Shown in pieces: positions 1-10,439 of a stretch of DNA of 64,000 nt. The stretch covers positions 31,439,501 to 31,503,500 of the forward strand of contig NC_079875.1 of the NCBI RefSeq assembly GCF_029227915.1, in the 5' to 3' direction. The notes under the pieces are model-generated. The model saw nothing but the letters and a program-made list of their open reading frames with translations. It was not told where the DNA came from and did not search any database. The stretch's first letter is position 1, and each line of letters starts with the position of its first letter. The stretch comes from Hydractinia symbiolongicarpus. Lineage: Eukaryota > Cnidaria > Hydrozoa > Anthoathecata > Hydractiniidae. The position numbers were made by a program, and so were the translations under genes.

Positions 1-200
1 CATATCAAGTTCCTCACCGAGCAAGCTGATGACTTCATCTTGCGATTCTACCATATGCTGAGTCCCCTTCTGTCTGGACACAAGGACCAGGTTCAAGAGA
101 ATCTGTAGACCCATGTTGCGATCACTATACAGCTAACAGGTGTGGTGTCCATTGAGGAAGATGAAGAATCCTTAACGCTGGATATGATTGTGTCATCATA
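1..200 (+). pseudogene. Unidentified reading-frame fragment
   Basis: Frame 1 reads through from the window edge to a stop near 200 with a single internal TAG near 106. The peptide is acidic near its end (an EEDEE run). I do not recognise it. It could be the edge of a decayed transposon gene or chance. Confidence 0.2.
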
Positions 201-219
201 GCTTTTTTTTTGACCTGGG

Positions 220-1230
220 GGTGGGGTTGTGAGCCATCCTCAACTGATACATCAACACCTGGTTGATGGCCCGAAATTTCTGCATCAGTTTAAGCTCCAA
301 ACTCTTTACCGACCGGACATGTGTCTGTCAGTGACCACCTTCATTGATCGCACTCCTTTAACAGGGAGAATTTTGACGCTTGCACTCTTCTTTGCATTAA
401 CAGTCAAGGCCATTTGTTCGAAAAACTTTTGACAAGTATCCATCGCTATCTGCATATGACTTTTATGTTCAGTCACCAGTACAAGATCGACTGCGAATGT
501 CATTACTGACACCGCCCAGAACAACACCGATACCTTTGTTTTGCAACCGCTCCAGAAGCTCGTCCATTACCACATTAAATAGTAACTGACTCAACGGACA
601 TCCTTGCTTGACCACTGAACGACTGTTCTGTCGGCGGGTTGATCTACTTCCCACACGAATGACAGTGGTGGATTCTCGGTTTTATTCCAGATTGCTGGTT
701 ATTACCTCTTGTGGTACCCCTTTATGGAGTACCGATTTCTCAAAAGAGGCATGCACTACTGTGTCAAAAGCCTTAGCTCTTTCTTTGCTTTCCTTCTTTT
801 CCTGATAATCTCTTGGAGCATTTTACGTTTTGAAAACAACCGTCGACCGGGACGAATCCCTTTTGGCAATTGTTGATGAATACATTGGCTCTTAGCCTTA
901 AATCCAAGATTCTTGCATATATCTTCATAAAAATTGCGTTTTATCTCCTCCTTTACTCAGGAGGGTGTTCCTGCATTACTGACGTGGGAAGGGATACTTC
1001 CCGCCCACCAGGTGTGAAACATAACTGCCAGATTTTCCACCCCGATCATAGTTAGGGTTTCAAACTTCCAGCCATCAAGTCCAGGTGCAGTACACTTATC
1101 AATCCGACTCACTGCGTTCTTAACCTCTTTCAAGGTTACGACGCCATAGTTTTTCCCATAGACAACTTTTGATCGATGTGTTGGTCCCACATCCGCTCAA
1201 CGTCAATTACTTCTGTGGAACAGTAAAACA
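220..1230 (-). pseudogene. R2-like LINE reverse transcriptase remnant
   Basis: This is the reverse transcriptase domain of a non-LTR retrotransposon, read from about 1230 down to 220 in several frames. Recognisable blocks in order are the KCTAPGLDGW segment (about 1100-1050), a KAFDTVV block (about 770), VKQGCPLSQLLFNVVMDELL (about 610-550) and the catalytic region at 500-460. There the expected FADD reads FAVD, so one catalytic aspartate is lost. A block typical of R2-type elements (TVNAKKSAS and LPVKG) follows. The blocks lie in different frames with stops between them, so the copy is dead. No endonuclease domain or 3' tail was identified. Confidence 0.75.
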
Positions 1231-1499
1231 GTTTTATTTTCATTGTTGTCAGTATCATTACACAAATCCTGATTAACAAGATGAAAAGATTATACTTCTT
1301 TCCTTGTACAATTCTAAAGCGGTTATCATATGCCTTCATACCCACTATATTATTTGCCGCATCATCATTATCCTCGATGAAACTTAAGTCATAATCATCT
1401 GGACTTGCTTCTTCCGTGTTTTCCTTGGTAAATAAAATGTTACCCTTTAAGAAATTTTAGTACACATTTATTACATTTTATTTCATTTTACATTATTCT

Positions 1500-2990
1500 A
1501 TTTGATATTTATTTATTTTGGACAGGTCTAGAGGAATGTAGTACTTTGGAATCTAATTTCCATTCAATCAAACTTTCACTCTTTCTAGATTCTCTATCTG
1601 CAATGTGTTTTTCTTTTCCAAAGAGCATTTATGCGTAAATCTCTTTCATTTTTGTCTCAAAATCCATTTATTTTGATGGATTCAGACACAGCACTCCATT
1701 CAGTATTTGATGCATCAGTTTCAATAACTAAGTCAGGGTTTGTATAACCAATTGTGCTAAAACCAATTGTGTTAAACCTAGTCAATATATTATCTACCCA
1801 CCACTGCAGTTCCTTTTTTGATCTTGTTGCAATCTGCATTTTAGAATCAAATTTTCGTGAATTACTTATCATGCTTCAGAGTTCTGTAAAATAGTTTTCC
1901 AAATTTTTCTCCTGGAAAGCAACTGACCAGAGTACCAATGACAGATGGAGATATACATTGAATCAATTCTGTACATATTTTGATAATATTTTCTTTCTTT
2001 TCTTTATCTAAGTAAATTATCATTCTTTTAGAATCAATAATAATGCCAAAAAGTGTAATCACTTGTTCTGGAATTAATTGAGATTTTGTAACATTTATAA
2101 CAAATCCAATTTTGTCGAATATAATTTAATAATCTCAAGAAAGCTATTGGAGATTTTAGTAATTTTGTGAATTTTCTTGTACCAGAACATAACCCATTTG
2201 GTAAAGCTAAGTACTTTAAAGAACATCATTAAAAACAAATTTTAAGTATTTTTGTGCTTCACTCATTGGTACTGTGTAATAAGCATCTTTAAGATCTACT
2301 GTGGTAATATAACAAACAACCAGGTCTGATTAGCTTAAAAATAGTATTTTAAGTATCCATTTTAAATTGCACATAGGAAAGGCAATCATTTCATTGTTTA
2401 AGATTAAGTATTAATATTAAGCTGTCCCCATCCTTGGTACTATTTTTTAATGCACCTGCCTGAAATCGCTTTATTTTGTGATTATAGTAATCAAAAAGAT
2501 TATCCAAATTTTCTGAAAAATTACTTACATATATTTTTTAGCGGGGCCTAAAAAAGGCTTTTTATATAAGTTAGGTGAGGGGTACTGGTTTTTCTTTACA
2601 TAATTATTTTCATACTGGTTACTGATGTTTAATTAGTTTAGAGAAATCCTCATCTCCAAAAAGAGATTTAGATGTTGAAGGCTTATCAGCATCACAAATG
2701 CTCCTTACTTCATATTTTAGGGAAGGGCGTACATTATCCTTCCTTATTTTGTTTAAATTTTGATTTGCTTATGAAAAGAAATTTGCATCCAAACAGGCTT
2801 TGGCAATGAAAGAGTTTTTCTCTGCTGAAATTGAATTGAATCACATTTTTGTCAGCAGGTTCACTTTGCTCAGCAGCGAGTACGTGCTGAGATAGCATTG
2901 CTATAGCAGTCATTGCCATCATGACATTCTTTTGAATATCGCTGCCTTTAAAAGTTTGTAAGGAAACTTTTTTTGGCAATGGCAGTTTAA
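1500..2990 (-). mobile_element. DIRS-type retrotransposon fragment (gag-like end, RT, RNase H)
   Basis: Reading down the minus strand from 2979, a gag-like segment is followed by an LFGDEDF block near 2660. The RT start comes next (FKMDT near 2360, VDLKDAYYTVPM near 2300-2270, LPNGLCSG and RKFTKLLK near 2200-2160). The stretch that should hold the YxDD motif is missing. The frame resumes with LFGIIIDSKRM near 2040, KKELQWWVDNI near 1800 and LVIETDASNTEWSA near 1730-1690. An ADRESR/IEWKL block at 1590-1540 matches the end of DIRS RNase H. The ELQWW and ETDASN motifs with the EWKL tail distinguish DIRS from Ty3/gypsy. Frameshifts and the missing YxDD show it is inactive. No tyrosine recombinase was found nearby. 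Confidence 0.7.
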
Positions 2991-2999
2991 AAGTGTGAA

Positions 3000-4106
3000 A
3001 CTTTAATTTACCTTTCCCAAAAACATTTTAAAAATCTATTCTTAATCTATTTTAGAAATAACCACAGAAAACAAAATAAAGTATTATATACATATCTGTC
3101 TGCATTAGCAGCACATAATTTGTGTTTTTTATTTTTTAATTCTAAAAGTATTACCATTAAATCAGGAATACTGCTTGGTTGATAATTGCCGAGTACAGTT
3201 AAATAATTGACAGTCACGCTGCCATCATTGCTCTTTTGAAAATAAGCAAATTATCTTCCAATAATCAGACGAATCCACTCTTTTTTAACAATTGTTTCAA
3301 AACTAAACATTTGGAAAAATTGAAAAACATTGCACCTTTTCAAGTAACAATCAGCAGCCTGTACGTTAACAATGACAAGCTCTGTATTTTTCACTTTTTG
3401 CTGGAAAAAACTGGCAAGATTTTTAGCTCTTAGATGCATTTCTGTTTCCTTTGCTGACTTGCGTGCATGAAGACAAAGACGGCAATGGATTCTGCAACTC
3501 AACACCACATTCTTTCTTTGCATATGCTTTAAAGACCGCACAATTCTTTTTTTGCATGAGGTTATGAATTTAGAGGCTTTTTCTCTAGAGGATTACAACC
3601 TCTGGTTTGTTTTCAAAGACCTAACAGGTTAAGTTCATTATTGCGGTGGCTAGCCACCTCAAAAGATTACAGTCAAATAACTTAAGCAAGGTCAGGAGAC
3701 ATAGAGGAGGCTGTGCTTGAGTAATCGATGGAGGGCTTCATTTGCTTTTGTTCCTTGTCCTGGGATAATTCCTTTTACTGCATAACTAGGGGTTTTCATG
3801 GTCCGATAAAAGTTTTGTTCAACACAACATTCATCGACATATATATTAATTTTACATCCTTAGATAAGTTTTACATTGAGAGAATTTCCATCCAAATGGT
3901 AAAGTCTTCATGTGATGAAAGGCATCACTGCACAATTTGATCAAGATCATTTTAGATAATAAACAAGTTGTTTAACTGATGAAGAATGTATTGTCATATT
4001 CGAGTTAAAGGTCAATATTATCCATTTCATTTTTATAACTTGTTTCCTGCCTTGATATTTCCTCTAAAATAAGTAAATAATCTTATCCTTTCTCAGAAAA
4101 CATTAC
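3000..4106. other. AT-rich interval without an identified gene
   Basis: On the minus strand about 50 codons near 3220-3070 are open (containing VLGNYQPSSIPDL) and could be a further 5' part of the DIRS fragment. A 96-codon frame at 3541-3251 has a cysteine/histidine-rich start. I recognise neither. The rest shows no supported feature. Confidence 0.3.
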
Positions 4107-4110
4107 TTAA

Positions 4111-4130
4111 AGGGGAAGTTCGGTCAAAAA
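4111..4130 (+). repeat. Left terminal inverted repeat of the TTAA element
   Basis: The 20 bases begin AGGGGAAGTTCGGTC and are the exact reverse complement of 6126-6145. TTAA lies immediately outside. Confidence 0.9.
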
Positions 4131-4304
4131 AAATAAATTTATTTTATTTTATAATTCCATGTATTTATACTTATAAAAACAAAAAAACTTTACTTCATTA
4201 AACTTGGAGTTTCGGAAATGTCTCTAATGTTGACACAAACTTCTTGAAAATGCTCCGTTTTTGAAAAAGCGCGTCAGAAAAAAAAAGCTGGGTTCTAACT
4301 CAAG

Positions 4305-4326
4305 TATGACGTTTTATAGTTCAAAA
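4305..4326 (+). repeat. Subterminal inverted repeat, left copy
   Basis: These 22 bases (core TGACGTTTTATAGTTC) are exactly repeated in inverse at 5940-5961. The left copy lies about 135 bp before the ballast-gene ATG and the right copy about 75 bp before the THAP ATG. They could be a shared promoter element or an inner transposase site. Confidence 0.8.
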
Positions 4327-4459
4327 CATTGCATCGCGTGAAAGAGTCACAACACAGGCTACACAATTTGCTAGAAGAATCTACTTCTTTCCTGCTATAT
4401 TTCTTTTCAAATCTGTAACAAATTACTTCTTTGAAAATACAGTGTTAGTTTTGTAAGCA

Positions 4460-5227
4460 ATGGATCAAATTCGAAGCGATTCAAGTTCTAACGAAGATGA
4501 AAACGATGACATACCTGATTTATCCACTCTCAGACCCTTCAATTTTGAACCAGAATTTTCTTTGGAAGAACTGAATAAATTAGGAACGTGTAGTTCCGAG
4601 AGTGATGAGGAAGAAGATGAAGTTTCAAGGATCGGCAATAATAACTGGTGCCAATGCGGTGGTCACTGTAGAGCGATAGAGTCGTACAGTGAAAGCTTGT
4701 GTTGCAGGGATACAAATAAAATTCCTGACAATCATTTTGAAGGTAAAATAAACAAAAAATTTAGCCAAGCATAATTTTCTTTTTCGTATTTAAAACCATA
4801 ACAAAACTCTACATATTCCCTTTAAATATTGGTCTTCGCGTTGATAAAAAAAAATATGCCTACGAACACGACAACTGACGCAAAACTTCTTTCAAAATAT
4901 TTTGCCTAACATGAGTTTTTTCTCAAAAACATTTAACTCTCCTTCGCATATATTTTATTCGTTATCATTCGCTACTGCCAAAACAATCTCACAAAAAAAA
5001 CACAACGGTGGTTGTTTTATTTTATTCAGTTTACAAATCGAATGAGAACGTGCGCTCAAAAATCAAAACTTGAGACGGGGGTCATTTTTTAAGATTTTCT
5101 TTTTAGGAAAACAATGTATAACTGAAGCCGAAACTTTTGGGATGGTTTGTCTATGTAAACCAGTACTAACCACTGCACTGTCTTCTCTAAATAATTTAAG
5201 GGGCGATGCAATGCACACGGATAATTA
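4460..5227 (+). CDS. P2X7 intracellular (ballast) domain protein, two exons, 3'-truncated
   Basis: Exon 1 is 4460-4742, closed by a GT donor (gaag/gtaaaa). Exon 2 is 5107-5227, opened by a pyrimidine-rich acceptor ending at 5106 and followed by a GTACGT donor. The phase-1 junction keeps the frame open. The protein starts with an acidic, serine-rich stretch (residues 1-60, with FNFEPEFS), then the zinc-ligand pattern W63-C64-x-C66-G-x-x-C70 and C81-C82. Exon 2 continues with CITEAETFGMVCL. This matches the cysteine-rich cytoplasmic ballast domain of vertebrate P2X7, which occurs as stand-alone proteins in invertebrates. The expected last block (YR..AYR to the IPSC segment) is not found downstream. 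No channel domain is present. If exon 2 is not spliced further, a TAG at 5226-5228 ends the frame. Confidence 0.7.
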
Positions 5228-5562
5228 GTACGTTTTTTTATTGCAAGGTCGGAACAGCACCATCTTTTAATTTCTTCCACGGTGGAGAACCCATTAGTTC
5301 AGCCTAGAAATTTAAAAATAATAGATTTCCATTACCCCCGTCTTACGAAAGCACATGTTCTTGAAGGATTTTTCGATGTTAAAAAAACATTCAGCACTGG
5401 GGGAAAGAAAATGCGAACATGCGAAGAAAATATAATGATTTTTTTTGACATGGTTTTGTTTTGGAAATGGCTGTAATAAATGAAACTGTGTTGAATTTTC
5501 CTAAATACGAGAAAGACAAATGTTTGGCTGTTTGGTGAAACATAGGTAACGAAAAGACTTAC

Positions 5563-5865
5563 TTGTAAATCTCTTTCGAAGCACTCTGGTTCAAAATGAT
5601 GAGAACAAATATAAAACCCAGAGTCTTTTGGCAAGGTACCACTTCTTTTTATATTGTGTAGCCATTTATTCCGAAGCTCTTTATCTTTTTTCGCACTAGG
5701 AATGTGATAAAATACTACCCGGATTTTTCTTTCGTTGTTATCTTCGTCTTTTGTCGTAAGCTTTTCGTTATCTACCTCCTTATTTTCCTCGCTTCCCTTA
5801 CCCTTTTCTGTCTTTTTATTATTGCTACTTCGATTTGTACAGCCGATGGCAGCACAGTTTGGCAT
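5563..5865 (-). CDS. THAP zinc-finger DNA-binding exon
   Basis: The exon encodes 101 residues from MPNCAAIGC. The C2CH THAP ligands are C4, C9, C87 and H90 (CSHHF), with W68 and the FYHIP block between. An unusually long lysine/glutamate-rich insert (about residues 12-46) separates the first cysteine pair from the rest. A consensus donor (CAA/GTAAGT) follows at 5562, so this is a first exon. In TTAA and P-type transposons THAP domains bind the element's own ends. No downstream transposase exon was recognised between here and the ballast gene. I chose the MPNC methionine because THAP domains normally begin the protein; an upstream in-frame ATG at 5928 exists. Confidence 0.8.
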
Positions 5866-5939
5866 ATTAAAATAATAAAGTGCATAAACAAAACGCTTCT
5901 TCGTGTGATTACACCTAATCCCCAACACCGAACTTCGCT

Positions 5940-5961
5940 TTTTGAACTATAAAACGTCATA
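5940..5961 (-). repeat. Subterminal inverted repeat, right copy
   Basis: Exact inverse of 4305-4326, placed 184 bp from the right end of the element against 194 bp for the left copy. Confidence 0.8.
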
Positions 5962-6125
5962 ATTCAAACTCGACCCAGCCTTCGTAAAAACGTAAAGGGG
6001 TCAGTCTACGGAGGTGTTTTTACGCGTGGTTAACACAGATTATTTAAAAAAAATAAGGGTTTCATTTAAAAAGAATTATTGTATTCTTTTTTTTTCTTTT
6101 ATGACTATTGATTATGAAAATATAA

Positions 6126-6145
6126 TTTTTGACCGAACTTCCCCT
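6126..6145 (-). repeat. Right terminal inverted repeat of the TTAA element
   Basis: Exact reverse complement of 4111-4130, followed by TTAA at 6146-6149. Confidence 0.9.
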
Positions 6146-6149
6146 TTAA

Positions 6150-6887
6150 ACGTTTTTGCAGTACCCATCAAGTTGTTGCATAATTTGAAAGCGAAGTGGC
6201 TACAAGTACGTGACCGTACTTTTACTTTTTTTGGTAGAACGGCATTCATGTATTTCTTTTTTCTAAAAGTTGGAGAGTTTACGGTGAAAAGATATTTTCT
6301 TTAAGGTTATCTGTACTAGGAGCTTTTATTTACATTTCTACAACTTTGAATACGGTGTTTTCAGGCTATAATCATGTTAAGAATATTATCAAGAAGATAT
6401 GATGCTCATATTAGTTCAGAAATGAAGAATATTGAGGCTGAAACGAAAAAACACTAGGAAAATCTTATAGCATTTTTGCAGATGTACGCATGTGCGTTAA
6501 CAACAAAAACGAAAATAAAAACTTCGTTTTGTACGAATGCTTCTCCTATTGTTTAAAGCATTCTCGGCAGAACCATATGCGTCTCGCCGATAATTTGGTT
6601 TTTCCAATACAGGATAAATGGTACCAATTAAGGCAACAGTTACATCCGACGGATTGGGATTCTTCCAAGGGAGCCAATTTCGTTTTCTCTTTGAAAATCT
6701 CAATAGGTCTTTTCAGGCCTCATTTTCTAAGCATTCTTAATTATTTGTTATTGAACACATTGATCTCTCAATTTAGGGTGCGGGCTGTCTCGGAGATGTT
6801 TTTTGTGATCAACAAAGCGCCATTGATAACAATTCTACATACGCGCAATACTTGGTGCATGTGTGTGTAATAAATTACATTTCTTTC
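6150..6887. other. Interval between TTAA element and gypsy element
   Basis: A 126-codon + frame (6490-6870) gives no recognisable protein. A short exon-like segment (about 6364-6455, after TTTTCAG and ending at TAG) is open but unrecognised. I see no other supported feature. Confidence 0.25.
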
Positions 6888-7543
6888 GATCAGTCATTGT
6901 TCGAAAGAAGGATGGAACAATACGCCTTTGCTATGACTACCGGAAACTGAACAGCAAGACTGTACCTGACCTTCATCCGCTTCCACGCATACAAGACCTT
7001 GTCGACAACCTTGGTGGAAACCAGTACTTCTCATTACTAGACCAGTCAAAGGCATACCATCAACTAAAGTTAGATCCCAATTCACGAAAATATACTGCAT
7101 TCACTACTCCGTGGGGCTTCTATGAGTGGGTTAGAGTACCGTTTGGGTTAATGAATGCCCCTGCCTATTTTCAACGTTTCATGGAACACTGCATTGGTGA
7201 ATATCGTGACGACTTTGCTTCACCTTACTTAGATGACTTGCTAGTTTATTCTGCAACGTTTGATGATCACCTAAATCACCTTCGTCTTGTTCTTCGTCGA
7301 TTGAAAAAGTTTAGAATAAAAGTGAAACCGTCTAAATGCTATCTGTTCAAACGAAAAATATCATGCCTAGGACGATTAGTTTCAGCTGACGGTCACAGAC
7401 CAGATCCCAAAAATGTAGATGCAGTAACATCACAGTTAAAGAAAAAGGTAGCAACTGTCCAAGATGTGAGAAAACTTATGGGATTGATTGGATACTTCAG
7501 AAAATCCATACCCAAATCGCTAAACCAATCTATGGGCTGCTGA
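6888..7543 (+). pseudogene. Ty3/gypsy reverse transcriptase segment
   Basis: The RT palm is present: [28 protein letters not shown] with its catalytic aspartate, [11 protein letters not shown], and YLDD with both catalytic aspartates (codes near 7226-7237). The thumb follows up to [10 protein letters not shown]. The frame then shifts near 7508: the neighbouring frame continues with AKPIYGLLK before the RNase H. The frame opens before 6888, but homology only starts at the VRKKDG block, so the N-terminal part of RT is missing. Confidence 0.85.
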
Positions 7544-7597
7544 AAGATCATCCAGCCAGAAAAGATAAGACACAGGTGCAGTGGGGAGCAGAACATC

Positions 7598-9637
7598 ATG
7601 AGCTTTAGTGGTGCTGATTCACACCATCTGACATCTGCACCAATCATGGCTTATCCTGACTATAACCACCCATTTATACTACATACTGATGCATCTAAGC
7701 AAGGTCTTGGTTGTGCGTTGTACCAATGCCAAGAAGGAACTTTACGTGTTATTGGATTCGGATCTCGAACTCTGGTAGGTGTAGAAGAGAAGTATCATTC
7801 GTCTAAACTTGAATTCCTTGCACTAAAGTGGGCTGTTACTCAACACTTCAGAGATTACTTGTACTATGCGAAATCATTTGATGTCTACACTGACAACAAT
7901 CCGCTGACTTATGTCCTGACATCTGCTAAACTTAATGCAACAGGCCAGAGATGGGTTAATGAATTGGCAGATTTTAATTTCAAGTTACACTATAAACCAG
8001 GAAAAGATAACGTGGTTGCAGATTTTCTTAGCAGATCACCTCTACCGATGGAGAAATTCATGAAGAAATGTATGCAGAGTTGTGATGAAAATGCGATAAA
8101 AGCCATACTTGATGGTGCAGTGAACCAGGAAGAGGAAGGTGAAAGCTGGTTGGCAGTTGTGAATACGCTGACATCAAACTTCACAGAGATGGAAAATCAA
8201 ATTTGTTACAGAACACCCCACAACAATTACACGATATCCACATCCGATCTCATGAATAGCCAATTGGCTGACAGAGCAATCAACTCAATCATTGAGCTAA
8301 AAAAGTCTGGAGTTGATTGTATAACAGCAGAGATTCGACAAAACCTCCCAGCTGAAGCAAAACCATACCTTAGAGAATTTCAACGTTTAGGCGTTGATGA
8401 GGATGGGCTGTTAGTTACAAATGCATTATCTGGTTATGTGCAGTTGATTCTACCACAGAAGTTTCACAAGATTGTTTATAGAGAATTGGATGTGAACATG
8501 GCACATGCAGGTCAGGAACGTACTTACCAATTAGCAAAGGAACGATTCTTTTGGCCCGGCATGGAAAAAGATATTCAACATTTTGTGACACGTATTTGTC
8601 AGTGTGTGAAACAAAAAAGACCGAACAGAATAGTTGAGGCACCACTGCAATCAACATCATCAGCAGCACCAATGGAACTGATAGGAATTGACTTTCTCCA
8701 TCTCGACAAATCAAATGGTTATGAATATCTTTTGGTCATTACAGACAATTTCTCTCGATTTACTCAAGTTTACCCAACTCGGAACAAAGCTGCAAAGACT
8801 GCTGCTGAAAAGCTGTATAATGATTTTATTTTACGATTTGGAATCCCTGGTCAGACCTTACATGACCAAGGAAAGGAATTTGACAACCAACTGTTCCAAC
8901 ACCTGGCACAACTTTGTGGTGTAAAACGTCTTCGCACAACTCCATATCATCCGCAGACAAATGGTCAAGTTGAACGAATGAACCAAACAATCATTCAGAT
9001 GCTCACAACACTGCCAGAAACATGCAAATCACAATGGGCACATCACGTTCACAAGTTAGTTTATGCATACAATTGTACAACCAACTCTACGACTATTTAT
9101 TCCCCATACTATCTTCTATTTGGCCGGAAACCTCGCTTACCAATTGACATAATCCTACCGTCACCATCACACAAACCAGAAAGCTATTCTCAGTATGTTG
9201 ATAAATGGCAAGCCCAGATGCGAGAGGCGTATACTACAGCACTCCGCTGTTCAACAGCACGGAAGACAAAAGATGCCAAACGACATGATGCAAAGAGGCC
9301 ATTATCATTAGCTCTTCAAGTAGGTGATAGAGTTTTGGTTAGAAATAAGTCTGAACGTGGAGGTACTGGCAAAATGCGTGCACATTGGGAAAATGACATT
9401 TGTGTCATAGTTGCACCAGTTGAGGGGACCGATGTTATCTACAAGGTACGATCCGAAACCGATAGGAAGGGAAAAGTGAGAATTCTCCATAGGAATATGT
9501 TACTACCATGTTCAGATCTTCTTGATAATTTTGACTGGGAAATATCGGGCATCACTGCTCCTGGTGCCACGAAGGAACATCATTCAAATATTAACCCTGC
9601 AACGCAGAAGCGTCTATCAGTTCGCCGATCAGGATGA
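7598..9637 (+). CDS. Ty3/gypsy RNase H - integrase polyprotein segment
   Basis: This is a 679-codon open frame. RNase H carries D31 (HTDAS), E72 (KLEFLALKW), D99 (YTDNNP) and D142 (VVADFLSR). The zinc-binding region of integrase spans about 296-345 (H303, C334, C336). The integrase core has the full triad D365, D423 and E459 with 35 residues between the last two. A C-terminal domain ends in RILHRNMLLPC (about 635-645), typical of animal gypsy elements. The first methionine is not a true start; the segment is joined upstream to RT by a frameshift. The frame shifts again near its end (about 9625). Catalytic residues are intact, suggesting a fairly young insertion. Confidence 0.85.
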   Translation: MSFSGADSHHLTSAPIMAYPDYNHPFILHTDASKQGLGCALYQCQEGTLRVIGFGSRTLVGVEEKYHSSKLEFLALKWAVTQHFRDYLYYAKSFDVYTDNNPLTYVLTSAKLNATGQRWVNELADFNFKLHYKPGKDNVVADFLSRSPLPMEKFMKKCMQSCDENAIKAILDGAVNQEEEGESWLAVVNTLTSNFTEMENQICYRTPHNNYTISTSDLMNSQLADRAINSIIELKKSGVDCITAEIRQNLPAEAKPYLREFQRLGVDEDGLLVTNALSGYVQLILPQKFHKIVYRELDVNMAHAGQERTYQLAKERFFWPGMEKDIQHFVTRICQCVKQKRPNRIVEAPLQSTSSAAPMELIGIDFLHLDKSNGYEYLLVITDNFSRFTQVYPTRNKAAKTAAEKLYNDFILRFGIPGQTLHDQGKEFDNQLFQHLAQLCGVKRLRTTPYHPQTNGQVERMNQTIIQMLTTLPETCKSQWAHHVHKLVYAYNCTTNSTTIYSPYYLLFGRKPRLPIDIILPSPSHKPESYSQYVDKWQAQMREAYTTALRCSTARKTKDAKRHDAKRPLSLALQVGDRVLVRNKSERGGTGKMRAHWENDICVIVAPVEGTDVIYKVRSETDRKGKVRILHRNMLLPCSDLLDNFDWEISGITAPGATKEHHSNINPATQKRLSVRRSG

Positions 9638-9946
9638 TGAGGATTTGGCATCAAGTGATAGTGATACTGATTCCCTTACTGTTTTGCCATCCAAACTTCA
9701 CGCTCTACGACCGTTTTGACATTGGGTAGGAAGGAAGGAAGGATGGACACGTCAAAAATCAAATGTGCAACCAGCATCATCACTACGATCTACACTGTCA
9801 ACAACAACAGCGTACGAGTCAACCATTCCTTGGGCAGTGGATTGTCTTCGTACCGGTCTATTACAGCAGCCAGATGTACTCCCATCCTGGGACCATTTGG
9901 TTATAAACAAACTAAATGTGCAATCTAATTAATTTTATTTGTTTAC

Positions 9947-10110
9947 TAACTCAACTGTTTATTTCTTTAACGCTTTGTGGTATCAACGACGACGAAACGA
10001 ACGGTGCAATTTGCGAAACGACCGCGCAACTCAACTCATTATTTCTCTAACGCTTTGTGGTATCAACGACGACGAAACGAATGGTGCAATTGGCGAAACG
10101 ATCTGCGCAA
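9947..10110 (+). repeat. Two-copy 80-bp tandem repeat in the gypsy 3' region
   Basis: The segment around CGCTTTGTGGTATCAACG recurs 80 bp later (9971 and 10051) with a few substitutions. It lies after the polyprotein stop. Confidence 0.7.
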
Positions 10111-10148
10111 TTGGCAAAACGATCTGCAGACGAACAGAAAGGAATATT

Positions 10149-10352
10149 TGTTATGAACCTGATGTATTTTTACAATTGTTTTACTTATCATTGATTTTTT
10201 TGTCGTTTGAAAACGTGGTACCTCTTTTAGGCTGGGGAGAGTGTCGGGGTCCTGGGGTTGTCGTTTGCTCGACCCAGACTCTTTTGGAGAGACCACGTTT
10301 TCCTTGTACCACGTTTTATTATTATTACGAGTTCTCGAAGCCGTGAGGCAAC
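10149..10352 (+). other. Possible 3' LTR
   Basis: A purine-rich stretch (AGAAAGGAA) precedes TGTTATGAACC at 10149, as a polypurine tract precedes an LTR, and a CA-ending candidate occurs near 10350. With no 5' LTR to align, this is a guess. Confidence 0.2.
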
Positions 10353-10439
10353 ATCGTTCTTTAGAGAAACTGTCAAATTATAGTAATAACTGTATTTTAT
10401 CGAGACTTTATATATTTAATATCAACCTATCCAACTAAA

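Larger units (their letters stand above)
4107..6149. mobile_element. TTAA-flanked DNA transposon, Kolobok-like, 2,035 bp
   Basis: The element proper is 4111-6145. Its ends are perfect 20-bp inverted repeats, each bordered by TTAA (4107-4110 and 6146-6149), which is the expected target duplication. A second inverted pair lies inside (4305-4326 and 5940-5961), so the ends are about 200 bp of imperfect inverted repeat. Two genes point inward: a P2X7 ballast-domain gene from the left and a THAP gene from the right. Both lose their 3' exons towards the middle. TTAA duplications plus a THAP domain fit Kolobok; piggyBac also uses TTAA but does not carry THAP. No transposase catalytic domain was found, so this looks like an internally deleted, non-autonomous copy. 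Confidence 0.75.
6888..10352 (+). mobile_element. Ty3/gypsy LTR retrotransposon, 5'-truncated
   Basis: The copy begins abruptly inside the reverse transcriptase, with no gag, protease or 5' LTR upstream. It runs through RT, RNase H and integrase to an untranslated 3' region. The pol reading frame is split by frameshifts near 7508-7600 and again near 9625; after the second, the frame continues to a stop at 9717-9719. No envelope gene is present. The 3' boundary is uncertain because no second LTR is available for comparison. Confidence 0.8.

Noticed and set aside
3728-3940. 70-codon + frame
   Set aside because: Short, no family pattern; likely chance.
5089-5280. 63-codon minus-strand frame
   Set aside because: It overlaps ballast exon 2 on +, which has splice sites and family motifs; no minus-strand homology seen.
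4107-6149. piggyBac assignment for the TTAA element
   Set aside because: TTAA fits, but the THAP gene and the AGGGG ends point rather to a Kolobok-type element.
6490-6870. 126-codon + frame as a gene
   Set aside because: No recognisable domain, no convincing splice or start context.
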